Below, piece after piece: positions 11,879 through 23,687 of a DNA stretch of 64,000 nt. Source of the DNA: Siphonodentalium dalli (lineage: Eukaryota > Mollusca > Scaphopoda > Gadilida > Siphonodentaliidae); contig CP136068.1 in NCBI GenBank assembly GCA_032622095.1, positions 59,354,025 to 59,418,024 of the forward strand, in the 5' to 3' direction. A program made the translations under genes and the position numbers. The notes beneath the pieces are model-generated. The model saw only the letters and a program-made list of their open reading frames with translations. It was not told the DNA's origin and searched no databases. Every line of letters starts with the position of its first letter. The stretch's first letter is position 1.

Positions 11879-11970
11879 AAAGACGTCAAAAGACGATACG
11901 GACGTTACAACAAAAGACGTCAAAAGACGATACGGACGCTACAACAAAAGACGTCAAAAGACGATACGTT
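11879..11970. repeat. 33 bp tandem repeat, nearly 3 copies
   Basis: Unit AAAGACGTCAAAAGACGATA followed by CGGACG(T/C)TACAAC repeats with almost no variation, so it is a young minisatellite. The unit length is a multiple of three, so it stays open (KRRQKTIRTLQQ), but no gene is supported. Confidence 0.75.
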
Positions 11971-12029
11971 GGAATAAGGGTTAAATTAAGGAGCTAAATC
12001 TAAAAAAAAATCGATTTAAAAAAAAAAAA

Positions 12030-12329
12030 TTATTTTTCTCGAAAAAGGGTCATAACTCCTTTAAAATTAATCGGATCAAACCCAAATTCTAACTCGACCT
12101 GTATTTTGGTCTGTGAAACTCACATACCAAATTTTGTTCCAATCAGATAAAAAATGTTTGAGTTATGGCAGATGCGTGAATTCTAAGTTGAAAAAGGGCC
12201 ATAACTCTGTAACAAAAACTCGGATCAAACCCAAATTCGAACTCGATCTGTATTTTGGGCTGAGAAACCCATATAAAAAATTTGGTTCCGATCGGATATT
12301 TGAGTTATCGCATTACTTGTAAAGTGTCT

Positions 12330-12360
<31 letters not shown>

Positions 12361-12427
12361 GACGAACGACGAGTGGTCAATCCGGACAACGACGCTATGT
12401 TTACCATACTATGGTATGGGTAAACAT
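12030..12427 (+). mobile_element. Hairpin-ended element, family B copy 2
   Basis: Same order as the copy at 8732-9201: two core blocks with GGGTCATAACTCC / GGGCCATAACTCT, an ACAG microsatellite (12332-12360), GTGGTCAATCCGGACAACGAC and the terminal hairpin TATGTTTACC...GGGTAAACATA at 12395-12427. Confidence 0.65.
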
Positions 12428-12429
12428 AA

Positions 12430-12604
12430 AAAGTTCGGACGTGACCCATTTTCTACAGGCATTTTCTGCCATACCAAATTTTATTTGAATCCGTTCACAA
12501 ATGTCAAAGTTATAAGGCATTCTTTAGGTCCGCCCGCCCGCCGCCCGCCCGCCCGCCAACCGTCCCTCTTCAAACCATAAGTCGAGTTTTTGAAAAACTA
12601 GACT
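12430..12604 (+). mobile_element. Hairpin-ended element, family C copy 1
   Basis: Begins AAAAAGTTCGGACGTGACCC, contains GTCAAAGTTATAAGGCATTC, a CCGC/CCCG microsatellite (12531-12558) and a terminal hairpin AGTCGAGTTTTTGAAAAACT. A second copy lies at 23690-23868. It abuts the family B and E elements directly. Confidence 0.6.
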
Positions 12605-12832
12605 AAAAAAGGGCCATAACTCTCGCAAAAATTGGCGGAGCAAACCCATATTCGAACTTGACCTGTATTTTGGTCCGATAAACTCACCTATGAAATTTGC
12701 TTTTGATCTAATATCCGAAACTAAAGTTATCATCCGGAAACCATTCCGGACGGACAGGCGGACGGACGCACAGACGGACACCGGCTATTTTAATAGTCCC
12801 CCGAAATATTTTTTTCGGGGACAACAAGTTGA
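12600..12832 (+). mobile_element. Hairpin-ended element, family E
   Basis: Core with AGGGCCATAACTCTCGC and TTCGAACTTGACCTGTATTT, then GGAC/GGCG microsatellite (12747-12780) and terminal hairpin CCCCGAAA...TTTCGGGG (12799-12820). Same architecture as families B, C and F but a different hairpin. Confidence 0.6.
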
Positions 12833-13251
12833 TACCTTATTTGTTGGGGAATATTATATTCAATAGTTTTCTATAACATTCTGACCATAGTTTCCGGTCG
12901 GAGTTTTGTGGAATACACAAGTGCATACATCTATGGGAATCCTTCGACTGACAACTTTGGTCAGAATGTTAGAGCAAACAACTAAGTTTGGACAAATTAA
13001 TAGGCATCAGCTTGTTTAATAAAATAGTAAAGCATATGCTCGTAGCTGCCAAAATACTATGTAATATATCATTATCCTAGTTTATTATCCTTTTCCTCGT
13101 TTCTGTTAGCGTTTGCGAGCGCCTTGGCCATTTTGAATGCGTGATACTCATCAACTCGAAACCATATGTTTCCCCATAGTGTATAGGGAGAGGAGAAAAT
13201 GTAGTGGTTCAGCAATTATTTTGTAGTCAACATTATGTTAATTTGACACAC

Positions 13252-14585
13252 CTCGGTAGTAGGGCCCTGCGAACCTTATAATTTAGGTCGAACCGAACCT
13301 TGAAACCGAATCATCGTCTTGGTTTCGAATCGAACCGAATCTCGAACCTCGAACCCAATTACCGACCGTGTCATTGAAGAGGGTCCAAGCGACGTACTCA
13401 TAATACTAGTAGCCAGTTAGAACGTATGTTAATCATTATAATAGTACAATCAACGTGTTATATACAAATTTATCGTATACGATATAAGATAATTACATGT
13501 TGAAGAATTATTTTATATTGGAGATGAATGACAATCCGATAAAACGTTGATTTTATGTTCCGTTTATGTCCATACATTATATTACATAACCCCGATTAAA
13601 ACAAATATCCGATTATCATTCTCCGTATATACCCGCGTCCGCTCACTGAGCATCACTCATGGAAAATCATAACTTATGACTTATTCTAACAGTAAGTGAG
13701 ACAGATGTCTGATTGAATCATCGGTCAAGCTTCCAGTAGTACATATGTACAATGTAAACAACGCGATAAACGACGCATTGAACTCCTAACACACTGACAG
13801 CATGAACGCGCCACGTGGCATAACTCGGTAACTATTAACAGACTCGTCAATCTGTAACTGCGACAACACATGACAAAGATCAAAGCGTGCCGACGTCGCG
13901 TTGTAGCAATTACGTGTCACAAGACAAAGCACATCGGGTTACATAATCATGTCAATCATTTATGCTGATAAACAATGGCCACACCTTCTCCTCACTGTGA
14001 TTGGTTGACTCCAATTGTTGACACAGAAGGCTGCCGGAAATACCTATTCACTTTCAGCCAGTTTACGGAATTCAAAAAAGCTTGTTCGATCTGTATTCAT
14101 CAATAATCATAACTTATTGTCTCGTTTGTTAGGTATAATTATGTCTATTAGTAAAGTTATATGGAGAATAAAACAAACTTTGACGAGGTAGAACTTTGAC
14201 TGAGATATAAATTTTATAGTTTTACTAATTAATTATCACGAATTTGACATGTCCGACTGGACCGTTTAGCGGGAGCGGAATAAAGTTATGCCAAAAGACC
14301 AGTTCAATGAAATATCACCCAGTTACCCCGCCCGAGTAATGATCAAAGTAATTATGTCCAATGTAAACATAAAATCATAGTATCACACAGTTGTATGTAA
14401 ACCAATTAATATACGGTATATAATCAATAAACAATTCCCAGTACGCAAAATTTGCCCATTTTGCGGGACTAAAGAAAAGGTTCGATATAAACGAATCCCG
14501 TCTAAGGTTTCGAACCGGACCGAATCATCACAGCGGTTTCGAACCGAACCGAACCTCGAACGGTTCGCAGGGCCCTACTCGGTAG
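13252..14585. mobile_element. hAT-like non-autonomous DNA transposon with perfect 8 bp TSD
   Basis: Element body 13260-14577. Termini are the inverted pair TAGGGCCCTGCGAACC / GGTTCGCAGGGCCCTA. Both sides carry the same 8 bp, CTCGGTAG (13252-13259 and 14578-14585), which is the hAT superfamily hallmark. Subterminal regions are full of CGAACCGAAC motifs in both orientations, probable transposase-binding sites. There is no transposase frame inside (1318 bp), so it is non-autonomous. Confidence 0.88.
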
Positions 14586-15080
14586 GCTCCAAGTTTTGAC
14601 AAGTGCAGTCCGGAGGTAGATATCTACAGCAATGCTGAACTAGAACGAGCAGTCGAGCATGCGCAGTCGCTACTCGCTAAATTAAATTACGAAAATAAAT
14701 AAACACAAGTGGGTTACTGGTTTGAAATCATGCACGATTTTAAATCCAAGCTCGTCACACAAACCCTGCGGTCAAGATGACAGATGCAAATAGATTTGTA
14801 CAGGACATTTAGGCATTTTGCATCTGTCAATGACCATATCATAGCCGTTGTTTGCAGGCTTGCTCGCCATTTTCACCATCAATCATTTCTGCCTTCCTCA
14901 CCAAAACTCCCGTGCAATAACGTCACTTCCATCTCTCTCAAGAAGAATACCTCTATTGACACTGTAGAACCAAGAAGTACAACACAAAATCTGGTCATGA
15001 TCACAATAACACATACAGGGTCCCTACTCTCCTGGACCATTTATATACTACTAATTCGGTTGCAGGGTGTACTCCGAGAG
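14586..15080. other. No supported gene
   Basis: A 113-codon open frame (14784-15125) runs into a dispersed repeat at its 3' end and shows no recognisable domain; I do not call it. Confidence 0.3.
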
Positions 15081-15195
15081 CTTTCCGATGAATGGCAACA
15101 AGCCATATTTCCGACTAAATCCTGAAAAGTTACCCATAATTCTGCAGTGGTTAAGGGGTCGATTACTTAGAGCATTACTGTATATACCACTAATC
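15081..15195. repeat. Dispersed repeat, copy 1
   Basis: Matches 19631-19745 almost base for base over ~115 bp (GCTTTCCGATGAATGGCAAC onward to ATTACTGTAT). Element class unknown. Confidence 0.7.
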
Positions 15196-15379
15196 TTGTT
15201 TTATGGTCCAGCCTCATTCGTATTTTTAACTAACTGACCTGGTTTGAAGGTCCAGCCTCATTCATTCTTCCAAGCAGACTCTTCTTCAGATTATATCCAT
15301 CCTCCTGTAAACTATCCAGCAGAGAAGATGCTGATGACGATGCTGAAATTACGACACAGCTCTATTTAAACAAGACAAG

Positions 15380-15458
15380 TCAATGACTGTTGAGTCTGCA
15401 AAGACTGCGAAGACTGGGATTCTAAAGACCACAACAGTCAGTTCTTGTCAATATCACT
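15380..15458. repeat. Dispersed repeat with short inverted ends
   Basis: ACAAG-CAGTCAATGACTG ... AAGACTG..GACTGGGA ... CAGTTCTTGTC matches 26138-26230. Both copies start near ACAAGAC and end near CTTGTCAA, so the ends are roughly inverted. Confidence 0.45.
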
Positions 15459-15462
15459 TAAA

Positions 15463-16140
15463 AATGAAAGAGTCAATGACACAGTAGCTCAACTAGGCGA
15501 AGGGGTAATTTCATATGTTACAGTTAATGGAGTGATTAGGAATGTGGAAAGTTGAAATGTCTATTAAAGAAATACTAGATGTCAACATGAAGAGACATAT
15601 ATATATATATATATATATTTATACATGTATATGTACAGAAGCCAATATTTTGATATTATAAATTCTAGTATTTAGCACCTCAAGATTGTGTCATTGATAA
15701 ATTATTTATTACATTGACACCGGGAGTGACAGGAAGACAGCCCATCCTGGTTATGCCACTCCATCACAATAATTGCACAAGACTTTTGAATTATTATTGA
15801 TGCTTTTCTGTAATTTAATTATTGTGTGAATAAAACATCTATCTATCTATCTATCTATCTATATAATTAAAATCCATCATGGCCGCTGACTGCCATGTTT
15901 TCCAATGAAGATGACTGTGATGTTTTGTGACGATCGAATGAGGGATGTGGTCTCTAGTGTGTGCCAAAGGATTTAGTCATGCAAAGAGTCCAAGATGGCT
16001 GCTGGTGGCCATGTTTTTAAAAAAAAATTCAGAAAAATTTAATGATCCCATCTAGTGGTAATCCCGAAGATCCATATGAGGATCAGTGATGATCGGACGA
16101 GGGATGTCGTCTGTAAGGTGTGCGAAAAGACCTGTATAAT
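15463..16140 (+). mobile_element. Pearl/HINE family A copy, interrupted
   Basis: 5' block at 15463 (AATGAAAGAGTCAATGACACA then GTAGCTCAACT, ATGGAGTGATTAGGAATG) runs to an (AT)n tract at 15597-15618. Core fragments with ATCCATCATGGCCGC and TTTAGTCATGCAAAGAG resume at ~15870-16140. The middle is replaced by the retroelement-like piece at 15660-15862. Confidence 0.6.
15660..15862 (+). mobile_element. Probable LINE/SINE 3' end with (ATCT)n tail
   Basis: The piece ends AATAAAACATCT followed by six-plus ATCT repeats (15837-15862). A polyadenylation-like AATAAA next to a tetranucleotide tail is typical of CR1/L2-type retroelement 3' ends. It interrupts a HINE copy. No reverse transcriptase is visible. 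Confidence 0.35.
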
Positions 16141-16399
16141 GCCAAAAATTTTGTCAGGGAGATTTGCTCCATCTGTCAGGGAGATTTGGTGTCTTGTCTG
16201 GGAGATTTTGAAATCCAACTAAAATGTATATTTTATTACTTTTCTACATGAGAAATAAATTCGGAATGAAGAAATATTGAAAATATAAATTTTAATTGAT
16301 TCAACATATATTCCACTCATATGTTTATAATAAAACCATCAGAAACTTGTGTATTATATATTTATTTTACATTATAAGCATTTATATTATTAACAGAAC

Positions 16400-17165
16400 A
16401 GATATAACCCTTTTGCTGCTAAATAGATTTCCAGACATGTGCCTCACTGCTGAATATATTTCCATAATATAATATAAGTATGTGGCATTGTGTATATATG
16501 CTATTTACCATCATTATGCATATAATAATACAACTTAACCTTGAAAACTTTGTTGCCATGGGGGTCTGCAATAATCACAGTCCCGGAGCTATGTGATTCA
16601 GATTGTCACACCTGGATTTCAGGCTAATTACAGGTGAAAAAGGGTGTAAATTGTTGGTATCGGTGGGTGGTGTACGGTTACCATATATTCTGTGATTGAA
16701 GGTGTTTATATAGACAATTCTCCATTCGTATCATCTCTAAATATACTCTGGTAATGTGTGAGCGATTGTTCTAGAATTACGAATTACAGGTGCGATTATA
16801 CAGATAGCTTTCCAGACATGCCCATCGTCACTGAATATATTTCCATAATATATACCTATATTGCAGTATATAATATTATGGATTTGACCCCCCATTTGTG
16901 TATATACAATATAATATTTAATATAATATTAAAACATAATATTGATAACTTTGTTGCCGTGGGGGTATACCATCTGGTTGTCACACCTGGATTTCAGACT
17001 ACAGGTGAAAAAACGTTGGTATCGGTGATATATTTACCATTTATTTCATTTGTTTTGTAATTGTATCGATATTCTCCATTATCACTTATATATTCTGGTA
17101 GTGTGTGGGCGAGTGTTCCAGTTACAGGAATTACAAGTGCGATTTGTAGGTAGGTATGGGTCATA
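16400..17165. repeat. Local tandem duplication, ~390 bp period, two diverged copies
   Basis: The order TTTCCAGACATG, CACTG.TGAATATATTTCC, ACTTTGTTGCC(A/G)TGGGGGT, GTCACACCTGGATTTCAG, TACAGGTGAAAAA, GTTGGTATCGGTG, CTGGTA.TGTGTG, GAATTAC..GTGCGATT appears in the first half and again, in the same order, in the second. Confidence 0.6.
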
Positions 17166-18472
17166 TATATATAAATGTGATGCACGAGTGTGGACGCCCT
17201 TGCAAAGGTGTGTATACACTCATATACACCACCTATCAAACAAAGAGAGTTATGTTCTAGTGTGATTACTTACCAATGGACTGATTACATGACTAACATG
17301 AGATATCAATGGGAATACATGTACGTGGTTTATATACACCCAACTGGATTCACCTAACTACATGCTAATTACAGGTGGAATAAGGTGTAAATTCCATGTT
17401 TACATAAATGCTTCCATTTTGCAGTGTACCAGAGTTATTATTTTGATGTCCTGTATACCTAGACATCTTTGTAATTATATTGGCACAGTACAAAACTCAA
17501 ATACAAATTTAGTTTAGGTCATAGATTTACAGCTGTAAATATACAGGTAGATATTTTGATATGGTGCAATTCGACGAGTTATTATGGTGAACATGCTGTG
17601 GTATTTATGATGGTACCGTATATATATACTAATAGTCTACTAAGGGCACCCAGTGAGCTTAGATGTCATATCTTTTCAGTTAAATTGGTCGTTAGGAATG
17701 TGAACGGAAATAATTCATGCAGGTGTGCCTGATCAACTCATACTTATACAAATATTGAATTATTGCCATCAAAAATCCACTTCGCTACGATCCCAGTGCA
17801 AATGGTGGCCACATTATTTTGCCCCAAGCTGTACATTTGTATCCATTGTGTATATCCGTGTTATGCCATAACAATCCTAAGATTCTGATGTAGGATTGAA
17901 CTGTTTACTTGTCTCACACCCTAAATTGTGCACAGAAGGAAAAGATTCCCCGCTGTCATGCAATGACAATGTCCAAAGGCGCCGCTGACCCGCCGTGACC
18001 TCGCATTGTTCAATAGATGATTAGGCCTACCTGTAGTTCCCATGACGTCACAAGTTATATATAGTAACAGAGGAATTGCACCCAGTGATGTTAATATTGC
18101 CGTGCATTTGAAGTAGAAGGTCATTGAATGGTCACTGTTGTAAAAATCTAACCAATCAATGATGTTGTTATATAGCAGGGTTTCCGCTACTACGGCAGGC
18201 CAGCCGTCCAGCGGCCTCATTCCCCTCCCCAACCTTGACTTAATATTGGCCACAATATAGCCACAGACCTAGCTCAGCCCCCATTTTACACAGGACGAGT
18301 GACCACCGACACTGAAGATTAACAGATTGCAAGGAATCCTGCACCTGGTGCTTGAATAAGACATGATAAGTAGCGTGGACCATGTGCACAGTTGTCTGAA
18401 GTTGTCTCCACCATCCTGGGTAACGCTTTGTCGGCAAATGTTTAGTAGTAATCATCTTCTTGCATTTTAAAT
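17166..18472. other. No gene seen
   Basis: AT-rich non-coding sequence; a perfect CRE-type octamer TGACGTCA at about 18042 is noted without functional claim. Confidence 0.3.
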
Positions 18473-18590
18473 TACCGTAGGTAGATTTCGGTATATACAT
18501 ATAAGTCCCAACTTTCTAAACCCACTATTTCCCATCGGAAAGCGCATTATAAATCGGTAAGTCAATATGGGGCTTAATTCTGAGCTACAA
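18473..18590. mobile_element. Remnant related to the TA-flanked element at 36393
   Basis: TTACCGTAGGTAGATTTCGG followed by ATATAAGTC and, further on, TATAAATCGGTAAGTCAATA-GGGGC parallels the left end of 36393-37766 (CCGTACCGG..TATAAGTCGC ... ATCGGTAAGTCAATGAGGGGC). No right end was found. Confidence 0.35.
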
Positions 18591-19630
18591 GTACAACCAT
18601 GAACACAGGTTAGGCCTGGCAGTCGCTGCCACAAACAGTGCAGACATTTTACCTCAAAGCAAGGTCTGTATCAAAGAAATGTTCAATTAAAAATAAAACA
18701 CTTAAAATATTAATAGTTATTTTCAGTGGCAGTGTATTTATTCCCAATCCAATTAATACAAAAATTATCTATCCATTATACGAATCCAGCATGAAGTCAA
18801 CTACCATCTGAGGAATGGCTTGAATTAACACCAATCTGTTTTGATTGGTACCGTGAACAAAACACAAAGAAAGCACGCAGAGCTGGGTATAGCACGTGAC
18901 ATGATGACCTCTGCCCATGACGTAATTATCACTGGTTACTGCTGACTGTGACAATGTGTCTTTGCCAACCGCGGTTCCCTTTGATGTCGGTGCCGTTTGA
19001 TGTCGCTTAAATTGCTACCGTTATAAAAGTTGTTTTATCAACTGTATACATGCTTTTAGTTCATCAACTTGAGATCAAAGAAAGATTATCTGTTTTAATT
19101 TGGTTTCTACAAAGCTTCAATGATGTTCCTGCTTGTTGTCTCAAATGCAAGGAAATGGCTACTTTCAGTGATAAACATCCATATTTTCTCCTGACAAGGC
19201 GCCGGGTATGTGCTTCCCAAATACGGCCACATTCCCCAACCCCTAGAGGAAACCCTGTATATAGTGATAGCTGAAAGCCGATATATCGGATTGCCACAGT
19301 CTACCGGGAAGCCGATATATCGTCCGCTATTTCCGGGGACCGGGGATATACCCCACTCATTTCGATCTCATCTTAAGTTACAAATATGACAGAAAACATG
19401 CAATACAACTTAACATTTTTGTTACCATGACGTATTGGCTTTTACATTCGAAGTTCACATGATGTGACAGATATACGTCACGTATATCTGTCACTTTGTG
19501 TGAAATTTGATTGTAAAAATAAATATATTATACCCATCTATAAACCTATTGCATTAAATGACCAGTTGCACCACCAGATATGTCCAATCCAAATCCGATT
19601 ATTGTGTGCCATATGAGGCCATATTTGTGT
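18591..19630. other. No gene seen
   Basis: Non-coding; a short duplication of GAAGCCGATATATCG occurs at about 19275 and 19311. Confidence 0.3.
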
Positions 19631-19745
19631 AGCTTTCCGATGAATGGCAACAAGCCATATTTCCGACTAAATCCTGAAAAGTTACCCATAATTCTGCTGT
19701 GGTTAAAGGAGTCGATTACTTAGGATATTACTGTATGTAGATACC
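19631..19745. repeat. Dispersed repeat, copy 2
   Basis: Partner of 15081-15195; differs by only a few bases. Confidence 0.7.
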
Positions 19746-19769
19746 AGACAAGATGGCGAAGGACCAAGA

Positions 19770-20085
19770 TTGGTTTTGGATACTATGATTGTGGTTTATG
19801 ACACCCGTTTTATGGTTTGAAGTATTAAAATGCCTGTTGGGTGGTTGGGTCACTACCGTGGTTTGGAACACCCGATGGGTGGCTTGTGCAATTATTGTAT
19901 GGTTTGAGACAACACTGGGGTGGACTGGGTCACTCAATGTATGGCTATGGTACGTTTGTGGTTTTGAACACTAACTGTGTAGTTTGGAACACTGCCTTGT
20001 TGGATGGTTCGGAACACTATGTATGTGACCCAAACCACGTAACCTGGGTATTTTGGGACACCCGTTGGGTACGTGGCTTCTGATC
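19770..20085. repeat. Degenerate minisatellite (TGGTTTGGAACACC / GGGTGG)
   Basis: Variants of (G/T)TGGTTTG-AACAC, GTTGGGTGG and GGTCACT recur about every 40-60 bp over some 300 bp, giving a G/T-rich plus strand. The open frames here are a by-product. Confidence 0.55.
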
Positions 20086-20345
20086 TTAAATATGTTGATT
20101 GGGTACCCTGAATCTCGTCCGATAAGCATGAAGTGAGACTTAGAGATTATGGGTACTCCAGTCAACGTTTCGAGATCATGAGTACCCTAATAAATGGGTT
20201 TTTACCAATTCAGCTTTAGTGGTTGTATATAGACATAATAATCACACCACACGCTTTAGCCTTCAATCAAATAATTAGTGTTAGTTTTACTGATTATCAG
20301 TCCATTTTATTAGTGGATTATTGTACTGCGTCAAATAACAAAACG

Positions 20346-20430
20346 AAACGCTTTTGCGTCCCACACAAAATTTCAGACCAACTTACATCCATACTCCATG
20401 GAATGCAAGTAAATCAACATCCATTTTTTT
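20346..20430. repeat. Single arm of the fold-back element seen at 4428
   Basis: AACGCTTTTGCGTCCCACAC AAAATTTCAGACCAAC TTACATCCATAC ... AAATCAACATCCATT is the inverted counterpart of the left arm at 4429-4503. Confidence 0.55.
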
Positions 20431-20706
20431 AAATAGTCAATTATAATGTCCACTCAGGTGCTGTTCACATTCACTATGCTATGCATCGGTTAAACAACTT
20501 TATTTCAAAAATATAGGATTAAGACAAAGAGTGTGGCAATCAAAATAAACTGCCTAAACAAGAGGTATGCTGTCGCGTGGCATTTGCCCCCGACCGTAGC
20601 AATTCGGATTAAGCATGGACGAAACTGCAGATATCCGAGGTCTATATGACCATTCCAAAAGAAGTTCGTACTAGAAATTCTGGAAACCCAAAAACAAGCG
20701 ATCCAG

Positions 20707-21135
20707 AAACCCAAAAACAAGCGATTCTAAGTTGAAAAAAGGGCCATAACTCTGGCAAAAATCATCAGATCATACCCAAATTCGCACTTGTCATGTATTT
20801 TCATATAACTGATCCACAAAAATACGGGATTTGCAATCGTACAACCAAAGCTCACGCTATCATCTGGAAAACCAAAAAACAAGAGAAAAATTGAATTTTC
20901 TAAGTAAAAAAAGGGCCATAACTCTGGTGAAATTGGGTGGACGAAACCCGCACTATGCATGTAGCTGTTCCCCCATGCTGCTCTATCACCATACCAAATA
21001 TCAGCTAAATCTGCCCAGAGGTTGCTGAACAATAATGCAAAATGTTTGTACGGACGTACATACGTACGGACGGAGACGGAGACTTTTTACCCGCCGACTT
21101 CAAGTCGGGGGCATAATCAAGTCGGTGGCATAATA
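20707..21135 (+). mobile_element. Hairpin-ended element, family F
   Basis: Two core blocks headed by AAAAAAGGGCCATAACTCTGG (20735 and 20908), an ACGT/ACGG microsatellite (21050-21080) and a terminal hairpin CCGACTTCAAGTCGGGGGC (21094-21112). Same design as families A-E with yet another hairpin. Confidence 0.55.
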
Positions 21136-22550
21136 AGGTTGAAAACTGATGCATACAGCACTGCTCACAGTAAGGGACCTGCTTTAACGAGGTCTATTTG
21201 CGGTAGTATCGCGGTGTATTACCGCGGTGTATTACCGCGTGATACCACTGATTCGCGGTTGCACTACCGTGTGGTACCAGAACGTTCGCGGTACCACCGC
21301 ATTACTAGCGGTAACGAATGCTAGTACAGCGGTGACATGCGGTAATGCATCGCATAAACCGCGACGCAGTAGCGTTTTTTTTGCAAACAAATGGCGTTCA
21401 ATCTGTAAACAAATGACGTTCGTTGACAGTCTCCATGAACTGTATTGCCAATACACAATAGTGTGAGCCAAATGCCAAAATGTGCGGCTGATTGTCTTAC
21501 CAAGTGACTGAGTGTATCAAACAAACGAACGGACAAACAAAACAATTTAAATCTTGAAATTCAGTATGCTTTTTTTTTGCAACAAACACTTTCAATTTAG
21601 GTAGTGTTATTTTCGTTACTCAGATTATCAGATTTGTGTGTAATTATCTTGCGGGAACCAAACAGACTTTAATATTATATAGAGGCATACTTTTCCCCTT
21701 TCCAATGCCATACATGCGTTTCATCCGAATCGTGATCAGATAAGAATATGTGAAAACAAGGGGTACGCATCTAAGATGCTTTTGTCGAGTTTTTTGGCAG
21801 TCGAACCAAACTTCTGCCAATAAGGTGCACAACTCCGGGGAAAAAAGTTGGACGGTGGTATATTATTGCAATAGACCTATATACCAAATATCAATTGAAT
21901 CCGTTAATATTTCATTGAGTTATCGCACTAACGCTGATAAAATTGTGATTAAAATCGACAAACTAAGACCCATAACTCCGGAAAAAATTTTCGGACAAAC
22001 CAGGTTTTCGAACTCGTCCGAGATATTGTTGCAATAGACTCATATACTAAATATTGTTTAAATCGGTTAATATTTCATTGAGTTATCGCACTAACGGTGA
22101 TAACATTGCTAAAAATAGACAAACTAAGACCCATAACTCTGCGAAAAAAAATTCGGACAAACCTGGTTTTCGAACTCGTCCGAGATATTGTTGCAGGAGA
22201 CTCATATACCAAATATTGTTGAAATCGTTTAATATCTCATCGAGTTATCGCGCTAACGGTGATATAATTGATAAAAATAGACAAACTAAGACCCATAACT
22301 CTGCGAAAAAAATTCAGACAAACCTGATTTTCAAACTCGTCCGAGATATTGTTGCAGGAGACTCATATACCAAATATTGTTGAAATCGGTTAATATTTCA
22401 TCGAGTTATCGCGCTAACGGTGATAAAATTGCTAAAAATAAACAAACTAAGACCCATAACTCTGCAAAAAAAAATTGGAAAAACCTGGTTTTTGAACTCG
22501 TCCGAGATATTGTTGCAGGAGACTCATATACCAAATATTGTTGAAATCGG

Positions 22551-22949
22551 TTAACCCTTTACCCAGCAAACCGGCCAAAACCGGCCAAATAAAGCTTCAA
22601 CAGCCTAAAATATCTTCGGTCTGTCTCAATAGAACCATACAAATATGGATATCATTGGAACCGGCTCCTTGACCACATTGTGATAGTTACAGTTAGCCCT
22701 GTGCCAATGCATTCTCTTATATATGCGAGTCGACCATAGGTCGCCTCGCATATATAAGAGAATGCATTGGCCTAAAAAAAATCTTTTTTTAACACTTTTT
22801 ACCATTTTTTCTTACATTCTTTAACAATTTTATAATTTTTAATGTGTTAAGCCAATGCATTCTCTTATATATGCGAGGCAACCTATGGTCGACTCGCATA
22901 TATAAGAGAATGCATTGGCACATGGCCCTTCTGTTGGGTAAAGGGTTAA
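22551..22949. mobile_element. TTAA-flanked MITE (piggyBac-like) with internal palindromes
   Basis: Inverted ends TTAACCCTTTACCCAGCA / TGTTGGGTAAAGGGTTAA; the target TTAA of the host unit (CGGTTAATATTTCATC) is duplicated. TTAA plus CCCTTT ends fit piggyBac-type MITEs. Inside are two hairpins built from CCAATGCATTCTCTTATATA TGCGAG and its inverse. No coding capacity. Confidence 0.85.
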
Positions 22950-23106
22950 TATTTCATCTAGTTATCGCGCTAACGGTGATAAAATTGCTAAAAATAAACA
23001 AACTAAGACCCATAACTCCGTGAAAAAAATTTGGACAAACCTGGTTTTCGAACTCGTCCGAGATATTGTTGCAGGAGACTCATATACCAAATATTGTTGA
23101 AATCGG

Positions 23107-23296
23107 TTAACCCTTTACCCAGCAAACCGGCCAAAACCGGCCAAATAAAGCTTCAACAGCCTAAAATATCTTCGGTCTGTCTCAATAGAACCATACAAAT
23201 ATGGATATCATTGGAACCGGCTCCTTGACCACATTGTGATAGTTACAGTTAGCCCTGTGCCAATGCATTCTCTTATATATGCGAGTCGACCATAGA
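23107..23296. mobile_element. Truncated second copy of the TTAA MITE
   Basis: Identical to 22551-22737 from TTAACCCTTTACCCAGCA to GCGAGTCGACCATAG, at the same place in the next-but-one array unit. Its right half is missing, the break falling at the first hairpin's tip. Best read as co-amplified with the array and then deleted. Confidence 0.8.
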
Positions 23297-23687
23297 TTAA
23301 TATTTCATCGAGTTATCGCGCTAACGGTGATAAAATTGCTAAAAATAGACAAACTAAGACCCATAATTCCGCGAATTTTTTTTGGACAAACCTGGTTTTT
23401 GAACTCGTCCGAGATATTGTTGCAGGAGACTAATATACCAAATATTGTTGAAATCGGTTAATATTTCATCAAGTTATCGCGCTAACGGTGATAAAATTGC
23501 TAAAAATAGACAAACTAAGACCCGTAACTCCGGAATTTTTTTTCGGACAAACCAGGTTTTCTTGTCCGAGATATTGTTGCAAGAGTCTCATATACCAAAT
23601 ATTGTTGAAATTGGTTAATATTTGCGTGAGTTATCGCGCTATCGGTGAAAAACTTAACTAAAAACCATCTAAGATGGAAAACTTGTT

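Larger units (their letters stand above)
21835..23650. repeat. ~160 bp tandem array, seven units
   Basis: The mark AAGACCCATAACTC(C/T) falls at about 21965, 22125, 22288, 22449, 23005, 23356 and 23517. Spacing is ~160 bp except where MITE sequence is inserted. Each unit also carries TTCGAACTCGTCCGAGATATTG, ACTCATATACCAAATATTG and GAGTTATCGC.CTAACGGTGATA. The block resembles the cores of the hairpin-ended elements. It ends beside the family C element. Confidence 0.85.

Noticed and set aside
14784-15125. 113-codon plus-strand frame
   Set aside because: Its 3' end lies in a dispersed repeat also found at 19631 and no domain or splice support is visible.
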